DNA from: Aldehydirespirator sp965203635
GTDB taxonomy: Bacteria > Actinomycetota > Acidimicrobiia > Acidimicrobiales > Aldehydirespiratoraceae
Assembly (NCBI GenBank): GCA_965203635.1
Contig: OZ241903.1
Location: forward strand, 2,976,001 to 3,040,000
DNA length: 64,000 bases
Direction of reading: 5' to 3'
A program made the translations under genes and the position numbers. Every line of letters starts with the position of its first letter. Positions within the stretch are counted from its first letter, which is position 1. This document shows positions 34,703 through 43,400 of the stretch, piece by piece. The notes beneath the pieces are model-generated. The model had not been told where the DNA came from. It saw only the letters and a program-made list of their open reading frames with translations, and did not search any database.

Positions 34703-36727
34703 CTACTGGTCGGTCCGGTACAGGTAGCGGATGTCCCAGATGGCGTACAGGGTGGGCGTCGCGTTGCCGAACACGTTCCGGGTGGCCGTGAGCCGCTCAC
34801 CCAGCGTCGTGTAGATGAGAGGCAGGTTGGAGGCCGCGACCTCCTGGGCGTTCAGGTAGTACCGCACCCGCCGGGCGTGGTCGAGCTCCTGGCTTCCCAG
34901 CACGTACATCGCGTCGATCTCGGCCTCCCAGTCGGTGGCCGGCTCGGGCTGGTTGGGGTGCCACAGGTGCAGGTCCCCGGTGCTGTGCCAGAGGGTGATC
35001 CCGCTGTAGGGGTCGGGGCCCCCGGTGAAGCCGATGACGATGGCCTCCCAGTCGTAGGTGCTCGTCAGCTGGCCGACGAGCAACCCGAAGTCGATCGCCT
35101 CGTAGTCCACCCCGAGCCCGACGGCCTCCATTCCCTGCTGGATGATCTGGGTGACCTGCTGCCGCACGCTGTTGCCGGTGTTGGTCACCAGCTTGAACTC
35201 GATCGCGTTGCCGTCGGAGTCCTCGCGGATCCCGTCGCCGTCGGTGTCGGTCCAGCCGAGGTTGTCGAGGATCGCGTTGGCCTTGTCGATGTCGTAGGGG
35301 TAGCGCCTGACGTCCGGATTGTGGAAGTCGCCGGCCGAGGGGCTCACGGAGGACCACTGCGGATAGCCGAGGCCGTGCTGGACATCCTCGATGATGGTGC
35401 TCTTGTCGATGCTGTGGGCCACGGCCTGGCGGAACTGGACGTTGCCGAACCAGTCCAGCTTGTGGGCGGCGACGTAGGGCTCCCCGGTGTCGGGACTGAC
35501 GCCCGGGTTGACGTTGAACGTGAGGAACGTCGTGCCGAAGCCGGGCCCCCGCCGGTGGATCGTGAAGTTCCCCTCCTCCTGGAGGGGCTCGAGCTGTGCG
35601 TACTCCTCGCCCAGCACCCCGTGGACATCGGAGTCGCCCGCCATGAACCCGGCCAGCTCGGCGTCCAGGTCTTCGACGATGTCGTGGACGATCCGGTCCA
35701 GGTACGGCAGGCGGTTGCCCTCGCCGTCGGTCAGCCAGTAGTCGGGGTTGCGGGCCAGGACCACTCGCTCGCCGGGCTGGTAGCTCTCGATGGTGAACGG
35801 GCCGGTGCCGATGATCTCGGCCGGGTCGGTGTCGATGTCCCACGTCTCGATGAAGGTTCCGTCGTCGACGTGGGGCTCGAGGATGTGCCTCGGGTATATG
35901 GCGGTGCCCATGGAGCGCAGGAAGGGGGCGAACTGCACCGGCAGGGTGAACTCGACGGTGTGGTCATCGATCACGGACACGGCCATACGGCTCTGCTGCC
36001 AGTCTCCGTTGGCGTCCAGGTACTGGAACTCGAAGGTTGAGCGGCTGCTGGCGGGGATGTCGTCGTTGTAGATGATCCGGTTGAAGGTGAAGTCCACGTC
36101 GTGGGCGGTGAAGGGCTCGCCGTCGTGCCAGGCGACGTCCCGGCGCAGGTGGAAGGTCCACGTCAGGCCGTCGTCGGAGCGCTCCCAGGATTCGGCCAGT
36201 TCGGGCTCCACCGCATCGGTCAGCCATGAGGTCAAGGTGAGTCCCTCGAAGAGGTACCCCAGCACTCCCGACGATGAAGCGTCGTTGGAGACGGCCAGGT
36301 TGAAGGTGAGCGGCTCGGAGATGGTCGTGATGGTGAGCGCGCCCCCGGGAGTGCCGATCGTGTACTCGAACTGTTCGGCGTTCCGCTTGAGGCGGTCCAC
36401 GGTCGACGTGTCCTCGGGTGTGGCAGCCTCGTCGACCGGCTCAGCAGCATCCTCGACCGGCTCAGGCTCCTCGACCGGCTCAGCAGCATCCTCCGCCGGC
36501 TCAGGCTCCTCGACCGGCTCAGCAGCATCCTCCGCCGGCTCAGGCTCCTCGACCGGCTCAGCAGCATCCTCGACCGGCTCAGCATCCTCGACCGGCGCGA
36601 CCTCTTCCGGCGGCGCAATATCGTCGGCCGCTGGAGCGTCGGTACTCTGGCTGTCGGAGCAGGCGACGAGGAACGACACGGCAAGGGCCAGGCCTATGCG
36701 AAGCACCAGCCGAGTAATGGAAGTCAC
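34703..36727 (-). CDS. ABC transporter substrate-binding lipoprotein, family 5 (oligopeptide type)
   Basis: 674 aa. Signal peptide with lipobox FLVACSDS (Cys23). Residues 30-105 are a Glu/Pro/Ala-rich linker built of 13-residue repeats. The DppA/OppA-type domain follows: LTFNLAVSND, VEPELAESWERSDDGLTWTF, HLRRDVAWHDGEPFTAHDVD and the conserved later LPYLDRIV. Family members bind peptides, nickel, opines or sugars. No permease or ATPase genes are adjacent, so it is an orphan binding protein here or uses components encoded elsewhere. Confidence 0.92.
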   Translation of the reverse strand: MTSITRLVLRIGLALAVSFLVACSDSQSTDAPAADDIAPPEEVAPVEDAEPVEDAAEPVEEPEPAEDAAEPVEEPEPAEDAAEPVEEPEPVEDAAEPVDEAATPEDTSTVDRLKRNAEQFEYTIGTPGGALTITTISEPLTFNLAVSNDASSSGVLGYLFEGLTLTSWLTDAVEPELAESWERSDDGLTWTFHLRRDVAWHDGEPFTAHDVDFTFNRIIYNDDIPASSRSTFEFQYLDANGDWQQSRMAVSVIDDHTVEFTLPVQFAPFLRSMGTAIYPRHILEPHVDDGTFIETWDIDTDPAEIIGTGPFTIESYQPGERVVLARNPDYWLTDGEGNRLPYLDRIVHDIVEDLDAELAGFMAGDSDVHGVLGEEYAQLEPLQEEGNFTIHRRGPGFGTTFLTFNVNPGVSPDTGEPYVAAHKLDWFGNVQFRQAVAHSIDKSTIIEDVQHGLGYPQWSSVSPSAGDFHNPDVRRYPYDIDKANAILDNLGWTDTDGDGIREDSDGNAIEFKLVTNTGNSVRQQVTQIIQQGMEAVGLGVDYEAIDFGLLVGQLTSTYDWEAIVIGFTGGPDPYSGITLWHSTGDLHLWHPNQPEPATDWEAEIDAMYVLGSQELDHARRVRYYLNAQEVAASNLPLIYTTLGERLTATRNVFGNATPTLYAIWDIRYLYRTDQ
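36434..36597. repeat. 39-bp repeats encoding an acidic Pro/Glu linker
   Basis: About four units of 39 bp (13 residues, Ala-Glu-Pro-Val-Glu-Glu-Pro-Glu-Pro type) lie behind the lipobox of the family 5 binding protein. A similar but shorter-period acidic linker occurs in the binding protein at 52.5 kb. The near identity indicates slippage-type expansion. Confidence 0.85.
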
Positions 36728-36818
36728 GGGACCGAACCTTACCGCTTGCGATTACTGCCGAAGCGTCGGCTACTCCGACAGCAGCGGCGTGCCCACGAGC
36801 CCCGCCTCGGGTGCCTAG

Positions 36819-37598
36819 ATGGCAGTGTCATCAACAACTGAGCGCTTCGAATTCACGGGCGGGGCCGGGGCCAAGCTGGCGGCCGTGCTTCACCGGCCCG
36901 GTGACGGCACCGCGGTGGTCGGGGCGGCCCTGCTGTGCCACTGCTTCACCTGCTCCAAGGACCTGTTCACCACCACCCGCATCGCCAAGGGCCTGGCCGC
37001 CGGCGGCTATCTGACCCTGGCCTTCGACTTCACCGGCCTGGGCGAGAGCGGAGGCGAGCTGGCCGAGACCACGGTGGCCACCAACGTCAGCGACGTCACC
37101 GCAGCCGCAGTGGCGCTGATCCGCCGCGGGGCCGGACCCTGCGTGCTGGTCGGGCACAGCCTGGGCGGGTCGGCCGCGGTGCTGGCTGCGTCCCGCCTGC
37201 ACACCGTGGCCCAGGTGGTGGCGGTGGCCTCCCCGGCCTCGGTCGCCCATGTGGAGCATCTCTTCTCCGACGAGGCGCTGGAGAAGATCCGCGCCGAGGG
37301 CTCGGGCGAGGTGTGGATCGGGCCCAAGCCGGTGAGGGTGGGACGGGACTTCCTCGACGACCTGCACCAACACGATGTCGCGGCCGCCGCGGCGTCTCTG
37401 GGCCGGCCCATGCTGGTGGTCCAGGCCGGGGCCGACACCGTGGTGGGCCCCGAGCAGACCGAGGCACTGGCCCGGGCCGGCTCGGCGACCCTGCACACCA
37501 TCGCCGGCGCCGACCACCTCTTCACCGACCGCCGCCACTCCGACGAGCTGGTCCTGACCATCCTCGACTGGCTGACAGGCGTCAGAGGCGGGGCCTGA
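36819..37598 (+). CDS. Alpha/beta hydrolase
   Basis: 259 aa. The nucleophile elbow GHSLGG (Ser at about 116), an N-terminal strand with LLCHCFTCSKDLFTTTRIA, FDFTGLGESGGE, and the late catalytic His in GADHLFTDRRHSDEL complete a Ser-Asp-His triad. The C-T-C-S-K-D pattern is that of the hydrolase half of the widespread hydrolase-OsmC fusion proteins; here the OsmC part is absent. Substrate unknown. Monocistronic between a divergent binding-protein gene and the SOS-regulated imuA. Confidence 0.85.
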   Translation: MAVSSTTERFEFTGGAGAKLAAVLHRPGDGTAVVGAALLCHCFTCSKDLFTTTRIAKGLAAGGYLTLAFDFTGLGESGGELAETTVATNVSDVTAAAVALIRRGAGPCVLVGHSLGGSAAVLAASRLHTVAQVVAVASPASVAHVEHLFSDEALEKIRAEGSGEVWIGPKPVRVGRDFLDDLHQHDVAAAAASLGRPMLVVQAGADTVVGPEQTEALARAGSATLHTIAGADHLFTDRRHSDELVLTILDWLTGVRGGA

Positions 37599-37641
37599 TC
37601 ACCGAGAGCCAGCGCGACGGCGCCGGCCCAACTGGCTGAAA

Positions 37642-37661
37642 CGAACGTATGTTTGTATATT
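37642..37661 (+). promoter_or_regulatory. LexA box and -10 of imuA
   Basis: CGAACGTATGTTTG (37642-37655) matches the LexA operator with one mismatch and abuts a TATATT -10 at 37656-37661. Only 6 nt separate the -10 from ATG 37668, so the transcript is probably leaderless and LexA would block polymerase directly. Confidence 0.8.
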
Positions 37662-37667
37662 GGGCTG

Positions 37668-38408
37668 ATGGCGGACCCATCCACGGCGCGGGCACTACCC
37701 ACCCGACTCGGCGCGCTCGGAGCGGCCCATGAGCGGCGGCTTCCGGTGGAGGGGGTGCTGGCACCACTGCTGCCGGAGGGCAGCATCCGTCGGGGCACCG
37801 CGGTAGCGGTCGGTGGCCACGGTTCGATAACGCTGGCGGTGGCGCTGGCGGCCGAGGCCTCCTGGCAGGGCGGCTGGGTGGCCGTGGTGGGGATGGCCGA
37901 CTTGGGCGTGGCCGCTCTGGCCGAGAGAGGCGTCGACTTGGGCCGCTGGGCCCTGATCGATCTGCCTACAGCGACCAGGGACGGGAGTCTGACCGCGGAC
38001 GTGCTGGGCGCGGTGGTAGGCGGATTCGATCTCGTGCTGGTGGGGCCTATGATCGGGATCGAGGGCGCAATGGCGCGACGGCTGCTGGCCCGGATGCGCG
38101 AGCACGGCACTTCTGTGATCTGCGCCCTCGGAAACGCTTCGGCGGACACCGCAGCCGGCCTTCAGCCGGAGGTCCGCTTGATGGTCGAGCAGGTACGGTG
38201 GACGGGCACCGACAACGGTCACGGGCGGCTGCTGGCCCGCCAGGCAGAGGTGACCGTCGGAGGCCGGGGCGCGTTGTCCCGGCCCCGCCGTGTGCTGATG
38301 TGGTTGCCCTCGGAGGACGGCCGGGTGGCCTGTGCCGATCCCATCCAGGCCACCGGCTTCGGCTCTAGCCGCGACCTTGAGGACGTCAGGGAACGCCGAG
38401 CGGGCTAG
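37668..38408 (+). CDS. imuA: ImuA' (RecA-like SOS mutagenesis accessory protein)
   Basis: 246-aa RecA/SulA-fold protein of the actinobacterial ImuA' type, which with ImuB recruits DnaE2 for damage-induced mutagenesis. The P-loop region is degenerate (AVAVGGHGSITLAVALAAEA), with no GK[S/T], as is common in this subfamily. Other parts (WVAVVGMADLGVAALAERGV; RRVLMWLPSEDG) fit the family. The ATG at 37668 is favoured over 37653 because the latter lies inside the -10. It is followed 20 bp later by imuB, and its promoter has a LexA box. Confidence 0.88.
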   Translation: MADPSTARALPTRLGALGAAHERRLPVEGVLAPLLPEGSIRRGTAVAVGGHGSITLAVALAAEASWQGGWVAVVGMADLGVAALAERGVDLGRWALIDLPTATRDGSLTADVLGAVVGGFDLVLVGPMIGIEGAMARRLLARMREHGTSVICALGNASADTAAGLQPEVRLMVEQVRWTGTDNGHGRLLARQAEVTVGGRGALSRPRRVLMWLPSEDGRVACADPIQATGFGSSRDLEDVRERRAG

Positions 38409-38428
38409 CCGCCGGCCTGACACGACCG

Positions 38429-39958
38429 ATGTCCCGCGAACCCTCGCTCCCCCAACCCCAGGCACAGCCCGAGCGGATGGTTGCAGTGGACCTGGGCGAC
38501 ATCGACACTCACCACTGCGAGCCGGTGGCCGCCGCGCTGGAACAGTTCACTCCCCTGTCCGAGGCGCTGCGGCCCGGATTGCATATGTTCGGAGCGAGGG
38601 GGCCGTCGCGCTACTTCGGTGGCGAGCAGGCTCTGGCCGAACTCGTCGTCAGGGCTATCGCCGACGCGGTGCCCTCTGCGCCGAGAGCCGGGGTGGGCGT
38701 GGCCGACGGGCTCTTCGCGACCGGTCTCGCCGCCCGCGTAGCACCACAGGCACCGGCAACGTCCGCCTCGCAGGCGCCTGCTGCCGAGGAGCACAGCGTC
38801 AGTCTCACCGCTTCCACGGCCGTCTTGGTGGTGCCGCCGCAGCAAGGCCGACGCTTCCTGGCCGGCCTGCCGCTGACCTTCCTGGCCGATCCGATCTCAC
38901 CTCTATTCTCCGACGAGGACGGCACGGAGGCGCTGCTCGACGTGCTGGGCCGGCTGGGGATCCGGACGCTGGGTGATCTGGCCGAGCTGAGCGAGTCCGA
39001 CGTGCTGGGACGGTTCGGCTGGCCGGGACTGCTGGCCCACCGTCTGGCCTGCGGGCTCGACGACCGCCCGCTGCAGACCGGGGACGCCGATGACAGCGCA
39101 AGCGTCGAAGCGGAGATCGATCCGCCCGCCGACCGGATCGAGACGGTGGCGTTCACGGCCAGGGCGTTGGCCGACAGCATGGTGGGCCGGCTGGCCCGCG
39201 GCGGCCTGGACTGCGTGTGCATCGGCATCGAGGCCCATTCCGACAGCGGCCATACCAGCAACCGCCGCTGGCGCCACGAACTCCGCTTCGGTGCGGCGGA
39301 CATCGTCGACAGAGTCCGCTGGCAGCTCGAGGGCTGGTACCGGTCGCCCGAGCGTCCTGCCGGCCCGATCACGCTCATCCGGATCACGCCCTGTGTGGCG
39401 GCTCCAGCCATCGGTCGCCAGCTGGGTATGTGGGGCGCAAAAAGCGAGGTCGACGAGCGGGCGGCCAAGGTTTTGGCTCGGGTGCAGGGGCTTCTGGGAC
39501 CCGAGGCGGTGACCGTGCCCCGCCTGGCTGGCGGACGCCGCCCCGACGACACCGGCCGCCGGTCTCCGTTTGGTGCCACCGTCCGCTCCCAGGAAGCCAA
39601 GAAGACCAAGAAGAAGGTCAAGGCTGCAGAGGCTCCTTGGCAGGGACGGCTGCCGTCACCCTCCCCAGCAGTGGTGTTGGCCCAACCCGAGCCGATCACT
39701 GTCACCGACCGAGACGATGATCCCGTCACCGTCAGTGGCCGGGGTGAAGCGAGCGCGACGCCAAGGCAAGTGACGAACTCTGCGGGCCGCAGCCGAACGG
39801 TCATCGCCTGGGCTGGGCCGTGGCCGCTGGACGAGCGCTGGTGGCGTCCGTCCGCCCGCCGGCGTCAAGCCCGCTTCCAGCTGGTCCTCGATGACGGCTC
39901 GGCCCACCTCTGCGTCTTGGAGTCCGGCCGCTGGTGGCGCGAGGCCACCTACGACTGA
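38429..39958 (+). CDS. imuB: ImuB (inactive Y-family polymerase-like adaptor), N-terminally short
   Basis: 509 aa. Family landmarks are LRPGLHMFGARGPSRYFGGE, LGIRTLGDLAELSESDVLGR, LAHRLACGLDDRPL and the C-terminal GPWPLDERWW with ARFQLVLDDG. ImuB proteins lack polymerase activity and bridge the sliding clamp, ImuA' and DnaE2. Unlike typical ImuB, the start lacks the usual 50-60 residues (C-x-W-C-P-D-W-P-V type) of the first palm strands: MVAVDLGDIDTHHCEPVAAA already aligns with a later part of the family. No missing segment is visible in other frames between imuA and imuB. A long Arg/Lys/Pro-rich region before the C-terminus is extra. Confidence 0.86.
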   Translation: MSREPSLPQPQAQPERMVAVDLGDIDTHHCEPVAAALEQFTPLSEALRPGLHMFGARGPSRYFGGEQALAELVVRAIADAVPSAPRAGVGVADGLFATGLAARVAPQAPATSASQAPAAEEHSVSLTASTAVLVVPPQQGRRFLAGLPLTFLADPISPLFSDEDGTEALLDVLGRLGIRTLGDLAELSESDVLGRFGWPGLLAHRLACGLDDRPLQTGDADDSASVEAEIDPPADRIETVAFTARALADSMVGRLARGGLDCVCIGIEAHSDSGHTSNRRWRHELRFGAADIVDRVRWQLEGWYRSPERPAGPITLIRITPCVAAPAIGRQLGMWGAKSEVDERAAKVLARVQGLLGPEAVTVPRLAGGRRPDDTGRRSPFGATVRSQEAKKTKKKVKAAEAPWQGRLPSPSPAVVLAQPEPITVTDRDDDPVTVSGRGEASATPRQVTNSAGRSRTVIAWAGPWPLDERWWRPSARRRQARFQLVLDDGSAHLCVLESGRWWREATYD

Positions 39959-39974
39959 CCGAGCAATCCGGCGA

Positions 39975-40226
39975 TCAACTGCTCCGAGCAGTCACCGCGC
40001 CGAGTTGCACGGCGTCGAACGACTCCCAGGGAAGCGGCATCGGCAGCGGCTCATTATCAGCCCGCATTTCGGACACGATGTCGGACACCAGGGATCGAAT
40101 GCCGCTCAACGCCTCAGCCTCGGTCAACGCCAAATGACTCACAAGCAAGAATCCATTGCACACGCCCACCCAGGCCTCGTCATCCTCCGACCAAGAGGTG
40201 CGGTACTCGTAACCTGGATCATCCAT
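39975..40226 (-). CDS. HicB-like small protein
   Basis: 83 aa from ATG 40226 (MDDPGYEYRTSWSEDDEAWV). The sheet-helix pattern W-S-E-D-D-E-A-W-V-G-V-C followed by LALTEAEALSGIRSLVSDIV resembles the partial RNase-H fold of HicB antitoxins, though the P-x-L-P-G motif is replaced. It lies opposite to, and between, imuB and dnaE2, ending 17 bp from the imuB stop. The preceding 42-codon frame overlaps it and does not look like a standard HicA, so it is an orphan or a diverged pair. Confidence 0.65.
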   Translation of the reverse strand: MDDPGYEYRTSWSEDDEAWVGVCNGFLLVSHLALTEAEALSGIRSLVSDIVSEMRADNEPLPMPLPWESFDAVQLGAVTARSS

Positions 40227-40347
40227 CGCTGTTCTCCTTGAGGTGTATGGCACGCAAGACCTGCCGAACCTGGTAGGGCTTGGCTTCCCCGTCATGATTC
40301 TGGATGTTCACTTTCGGCCCTTCGAGCAGACGCAGTCGCGACACCAT
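40219..40347 (-). CDS. Small ORF overlapping the HicB-like gene
   Basis: ATG 40347 to TGA 40219 encodes 42 residues beginning MVSRLRLLEGPKVNIQ, with AKPYQVRQVLRAIHL in the second half. The stop overlaps the start of the HicB-like gene by 8 bp, and a TATAAT -10 lies 20 nt upstream (40368-40373, minus strand). That gives it its own promoter and a coupled partner. I do not recognise the family; it could be a minimal toxin-like or regulatory peptide. Confidence 0.5.
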   Translation of the reverse strand: MVSRLRLLEGPKVNIQNHDGEAKPYQVRQVLRAIHLKENSDG

Positions 40348-40367
40348 TTAACATATCAGAACATACA

Positions 40368-40373
40368 ATTATA
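40368..40373 (-). promoter_or_regulatory. TATAAT -10 of the small ORF/HicB-like pair
   Basis: A perfect TATAAT on the minus strand within an AT-rich island (about 40347-40390) just upstream of the 42-codon ORF and back-to-back with the dnaE2 promoter 50 bp away. Confidence 0.6.
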
Positions 40374-40416
40374 CAACATGATCTACTAGAAGCCGGGTGG
40401 TGACGCACCGCACATT

Positions 40417-40447
40417 TTGACGAACGTGTGTTCGTACCCATTAGGGT
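40417..40447 (+). promoter_or_regulatory. SOS promoter of dnaE2 with perfect LexA box
   Basis: The LexA operator CGAACGTGTGTTCG (40421-40434) is a perfect palindromic-end match. It overlaps a TTGACG -35 (40417-40422) and is followed by a TAGGGT -10 (40442-40447). The GTG start at 40454 is 6 nt after the -10, the same leaderless layout as imuA. Confidence 0.85.
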
Positions 40448-40453
40448 CGGAGG

Positions 40454-43400
40454 GTGGGGTTCGACAACCCGATCATCCCCTGGCGGGAACTGGAGCGCCG
40501 CCTGTCGGACCGGGCGGGCACACCGCAGTGGTCGAACGGGAACCGCGGGAGCGGCCGCGCTTCCTCCAATGGAGCAGGCATGGTCCGCGGTCTCCCCCGC
40601 GAACAAGCCGGCAGAGGCTCCGGGCTGGCGAGGGTGCCGTATGCGGAGCTGCATGCGCGCTCGCGGTTCAGCTTCATGGACGGCTCGTCGAACCCGGAGG
40701 ATCTGGTGGCCGAGGCCGTCCGGCTCGAACTCGACGCTCTGGCGATCACCGACCGGGACGGCTTCTACGGGGTGGTGCGCTTCGCCGAGGCCGCCACCGA
40801 CGCCGGCCTGCCCACCGTGTTCGGCGCCGAACTCACCCTTGACATGAACGGACCGGCTCGACGGTCCTCCCCTGCCCGTGCATCTGAGCGGCGCAGGCGG
40901 GGCCGCTCGGTGGTGGTGCTGGCCCGCGACGCGGCCGGGTACGCAGCACTGGGAACGCTGATCAGCAAGGCTCACATGGCCGGGCGCAAGGGTGAGCCCC
41001 GGCTGTCGACCGAGACATTCCTGGAAGCGGCCGCGGCCCACCGCGACCGGTGGGCGATCCTCACCGGCGCGCACGGCGGCGCGGTGCCCTCGGCGCTGGT
41101 GGAGCACGGTCCCAGGGCCGCGGCCACCGCGCTCGACCGGCTGACCGGCGCGGCCGGAGCCGGCAACGTGTACGTGGAGCTGTGGGACCACGGCGACCCG
41201 CTGGACAGCCACCGCAACGACGCTCTGGCCGAGCTCGGCGTGCGCCGGGGGGTTCAGCCGGTGTGCGCCAACGCGGTGCGCTACGCCACACCCGGCGGCC
41301 GGCGCCTGGCCGACGCCCTGGCCGCGGTCGGCGACCGGCGCAGCCTCGACGACCACGACGGCTGGCTCGGCGCCTGGGGCGGGGCCCACGTGCGCTCCGG
41401 GGCCGAGCAGGCCCGCCGCTTCGCCCGCTACCCCGGCGCGGTGGAAGCCGCGGCCCGGCTGGGATCTGAGTGCGCCTTCAGCCTGTCGCTGGTGGCGCCG
41501 GAACTGCCGCCGTACCCGTGCCCCGACGGCCTCGACGAGGCCACCTTCCTGCGCCGCCTCGCCACCGAAGGCGCCCTGGCCCGCTACGGCCCGCCCACCG
41601 CCGAGCGGGTGCCGGGCGCCTGGCGCCAGGTCACCCACGAGCTCGACATGATCGAGCAGCTCGGATTCTGTGGCTACTTCCTGGTGGTGTGGGACATCGC
41701 ATCGTTCTGCCGCAGCCGCGACATCTACTGCCAGGGCCGGGGGTCGGCCGCCAACTCGGTGGTGTGCTACGTGCTGGGCATCACCAACGTGGACTCGGTG
41801 GAGCTGGGCCTGCTGTTCGAGCGGTTCCTGTCGCCCGAGCGGGACGGCCCGCCCGACATCGACATCGACATCGAGAGCGACCGGCGCGAGGAGGTGATCC
41901 AGTACGTGTACGGCCGCTACGGCCGGGACCGCACCGCGCTGGTGGCCAACGTGATCGCCTACCGGGCCCGCTCGGCGGTGCGGGACATGGCCCGGGCGCT
42001 GGGCCATCCGCCCGCCCGCCAGGACGGCTGGGCCAAGTCGCTGGACCGCCGGGGCGGGCTGGGCACAGGCGACGGTGAGGGCGACCCCGCCGAGGGCGCC
42101 GGCATACCCGCCGACGTGCTGGCGCTGGCCGCCGAGGCCGAGGGAGGCCCCCGGCATCTGGGCATCCACCCGGGCGGGATGGTGATCTGCGACCGTCCCA
42201 TCGCCGAGGTGTGCCCGGTGGAGTGGGCGTCGATGGCCGACCGGTCGGTGCTGCAGTGGGACAAGGACGACTGCGCGGCGGCGGGGCTGGTGAAGTTCGA
42301 CCTGCTGGGTCTGGGGATGCTCTCGGCGCTGCACTACGCGGTGGACCTGGTGGCCTCAGCCCACGGCGAGGACGTCGACCTAGCCGCGCTGCCCCAGGAT
42401 CGCGCCGTGTACGACATGCTGTGCGAGGCCGACTCGGTGGGCGTGTTCCAGGTGGAGTCGAGGGCGCAGATGGCCACCCTGCCCCGGCTGCGGCCCCGCT
42501 GCTTCTACGACCTGGTGGTGGAGGTGGCGCTGATCCGGCCCGGCCCGATCCAGGGCGGCTCGGTGCATCCCTACATCCGGCGCCGCAACGGCACCGAGCC
42601 GGTCACCTACCTGCATCCGCTGCTGGAGCGGTCGCTAGCCAAGACGCTGGGCGTGCCGCTGTTCCAGGAGCAGCTCATGCAGATGGCCATCGATGTGGCC
42701 GGGTTCACGCCGGCGGAGTCCGACGAGCTGCGCCAGGCCATGGGGGCCAAGCGGTCGGTGGAGCGCATGGAGCGGCTGCGGGGCCGGTTCTTCGCGGGGA
42801 TGGCCGCCCGCGGCGTCGGCGCGGAGGCGGGCGAGCAGATCTGGCACAAGATGGTGGCCTTCGCCACCTACGGGTTCCCCGAGAGCCACTCGGTGTCGTT
42901 CGCCTACCTGGTGTACGCCTCGGCGTGGGTCAAGCGGCACTATCCGGCCGCGTTCTGCGCCGCGCTGCTGAACGCTCAGCCGATGGGCTTCTACTCGACC
43001 CATTCGCTGTGCCAGGACGCCCGCCGCCACGGCGTGTTGGTGCTCGGCCCCGACGTGAACCGGTCGGCCGACGCCGCCGTGCTGGAGCCTTGCGAGACCT
43101 CCACGGGCGGGGTGGCGGTGCGCCTGGGCCTGTCGTCGGTGCGGGGCCTGGGCCCTGAGCTGGCGGCGGCCATCGCCGGAGAGGCCCCCTACGAGTCGAT
43201 CGAACACTTGGTCCGGGCCATGTCGCGGGAGCGGCCGCTGGACCTGCCGGTGCTGGAGGCGCTGGCCGCGGCCGGGGCGTTCGACTCGCTGGGCCTGGAC
43301 CGGCGCGAGGCGCTGTGGGCGGCCGGCGCGGCGGCCCAGTCGGCGGCCAGCCGCCTGCCCGGCACAGTGACGGGAACGAGGGTGCCGGAGCTGCGGCCCA

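Noticed and set aside
36421..36610. Possible CRISPR-like repeat array
   Set aside because: Repeats are contiguous, in frame and encode a lipoprotein linker; there are no unique spacers.
37653..37667. Upstream ATG of imuA at 37653
   Set aside because: It lies within the LexA box/-10 element, so ATG 37668 is the better start.
40292..42334. Minus-strand open frame of 680 codons
   Set aside because: Antisense shadow of dnaE2.
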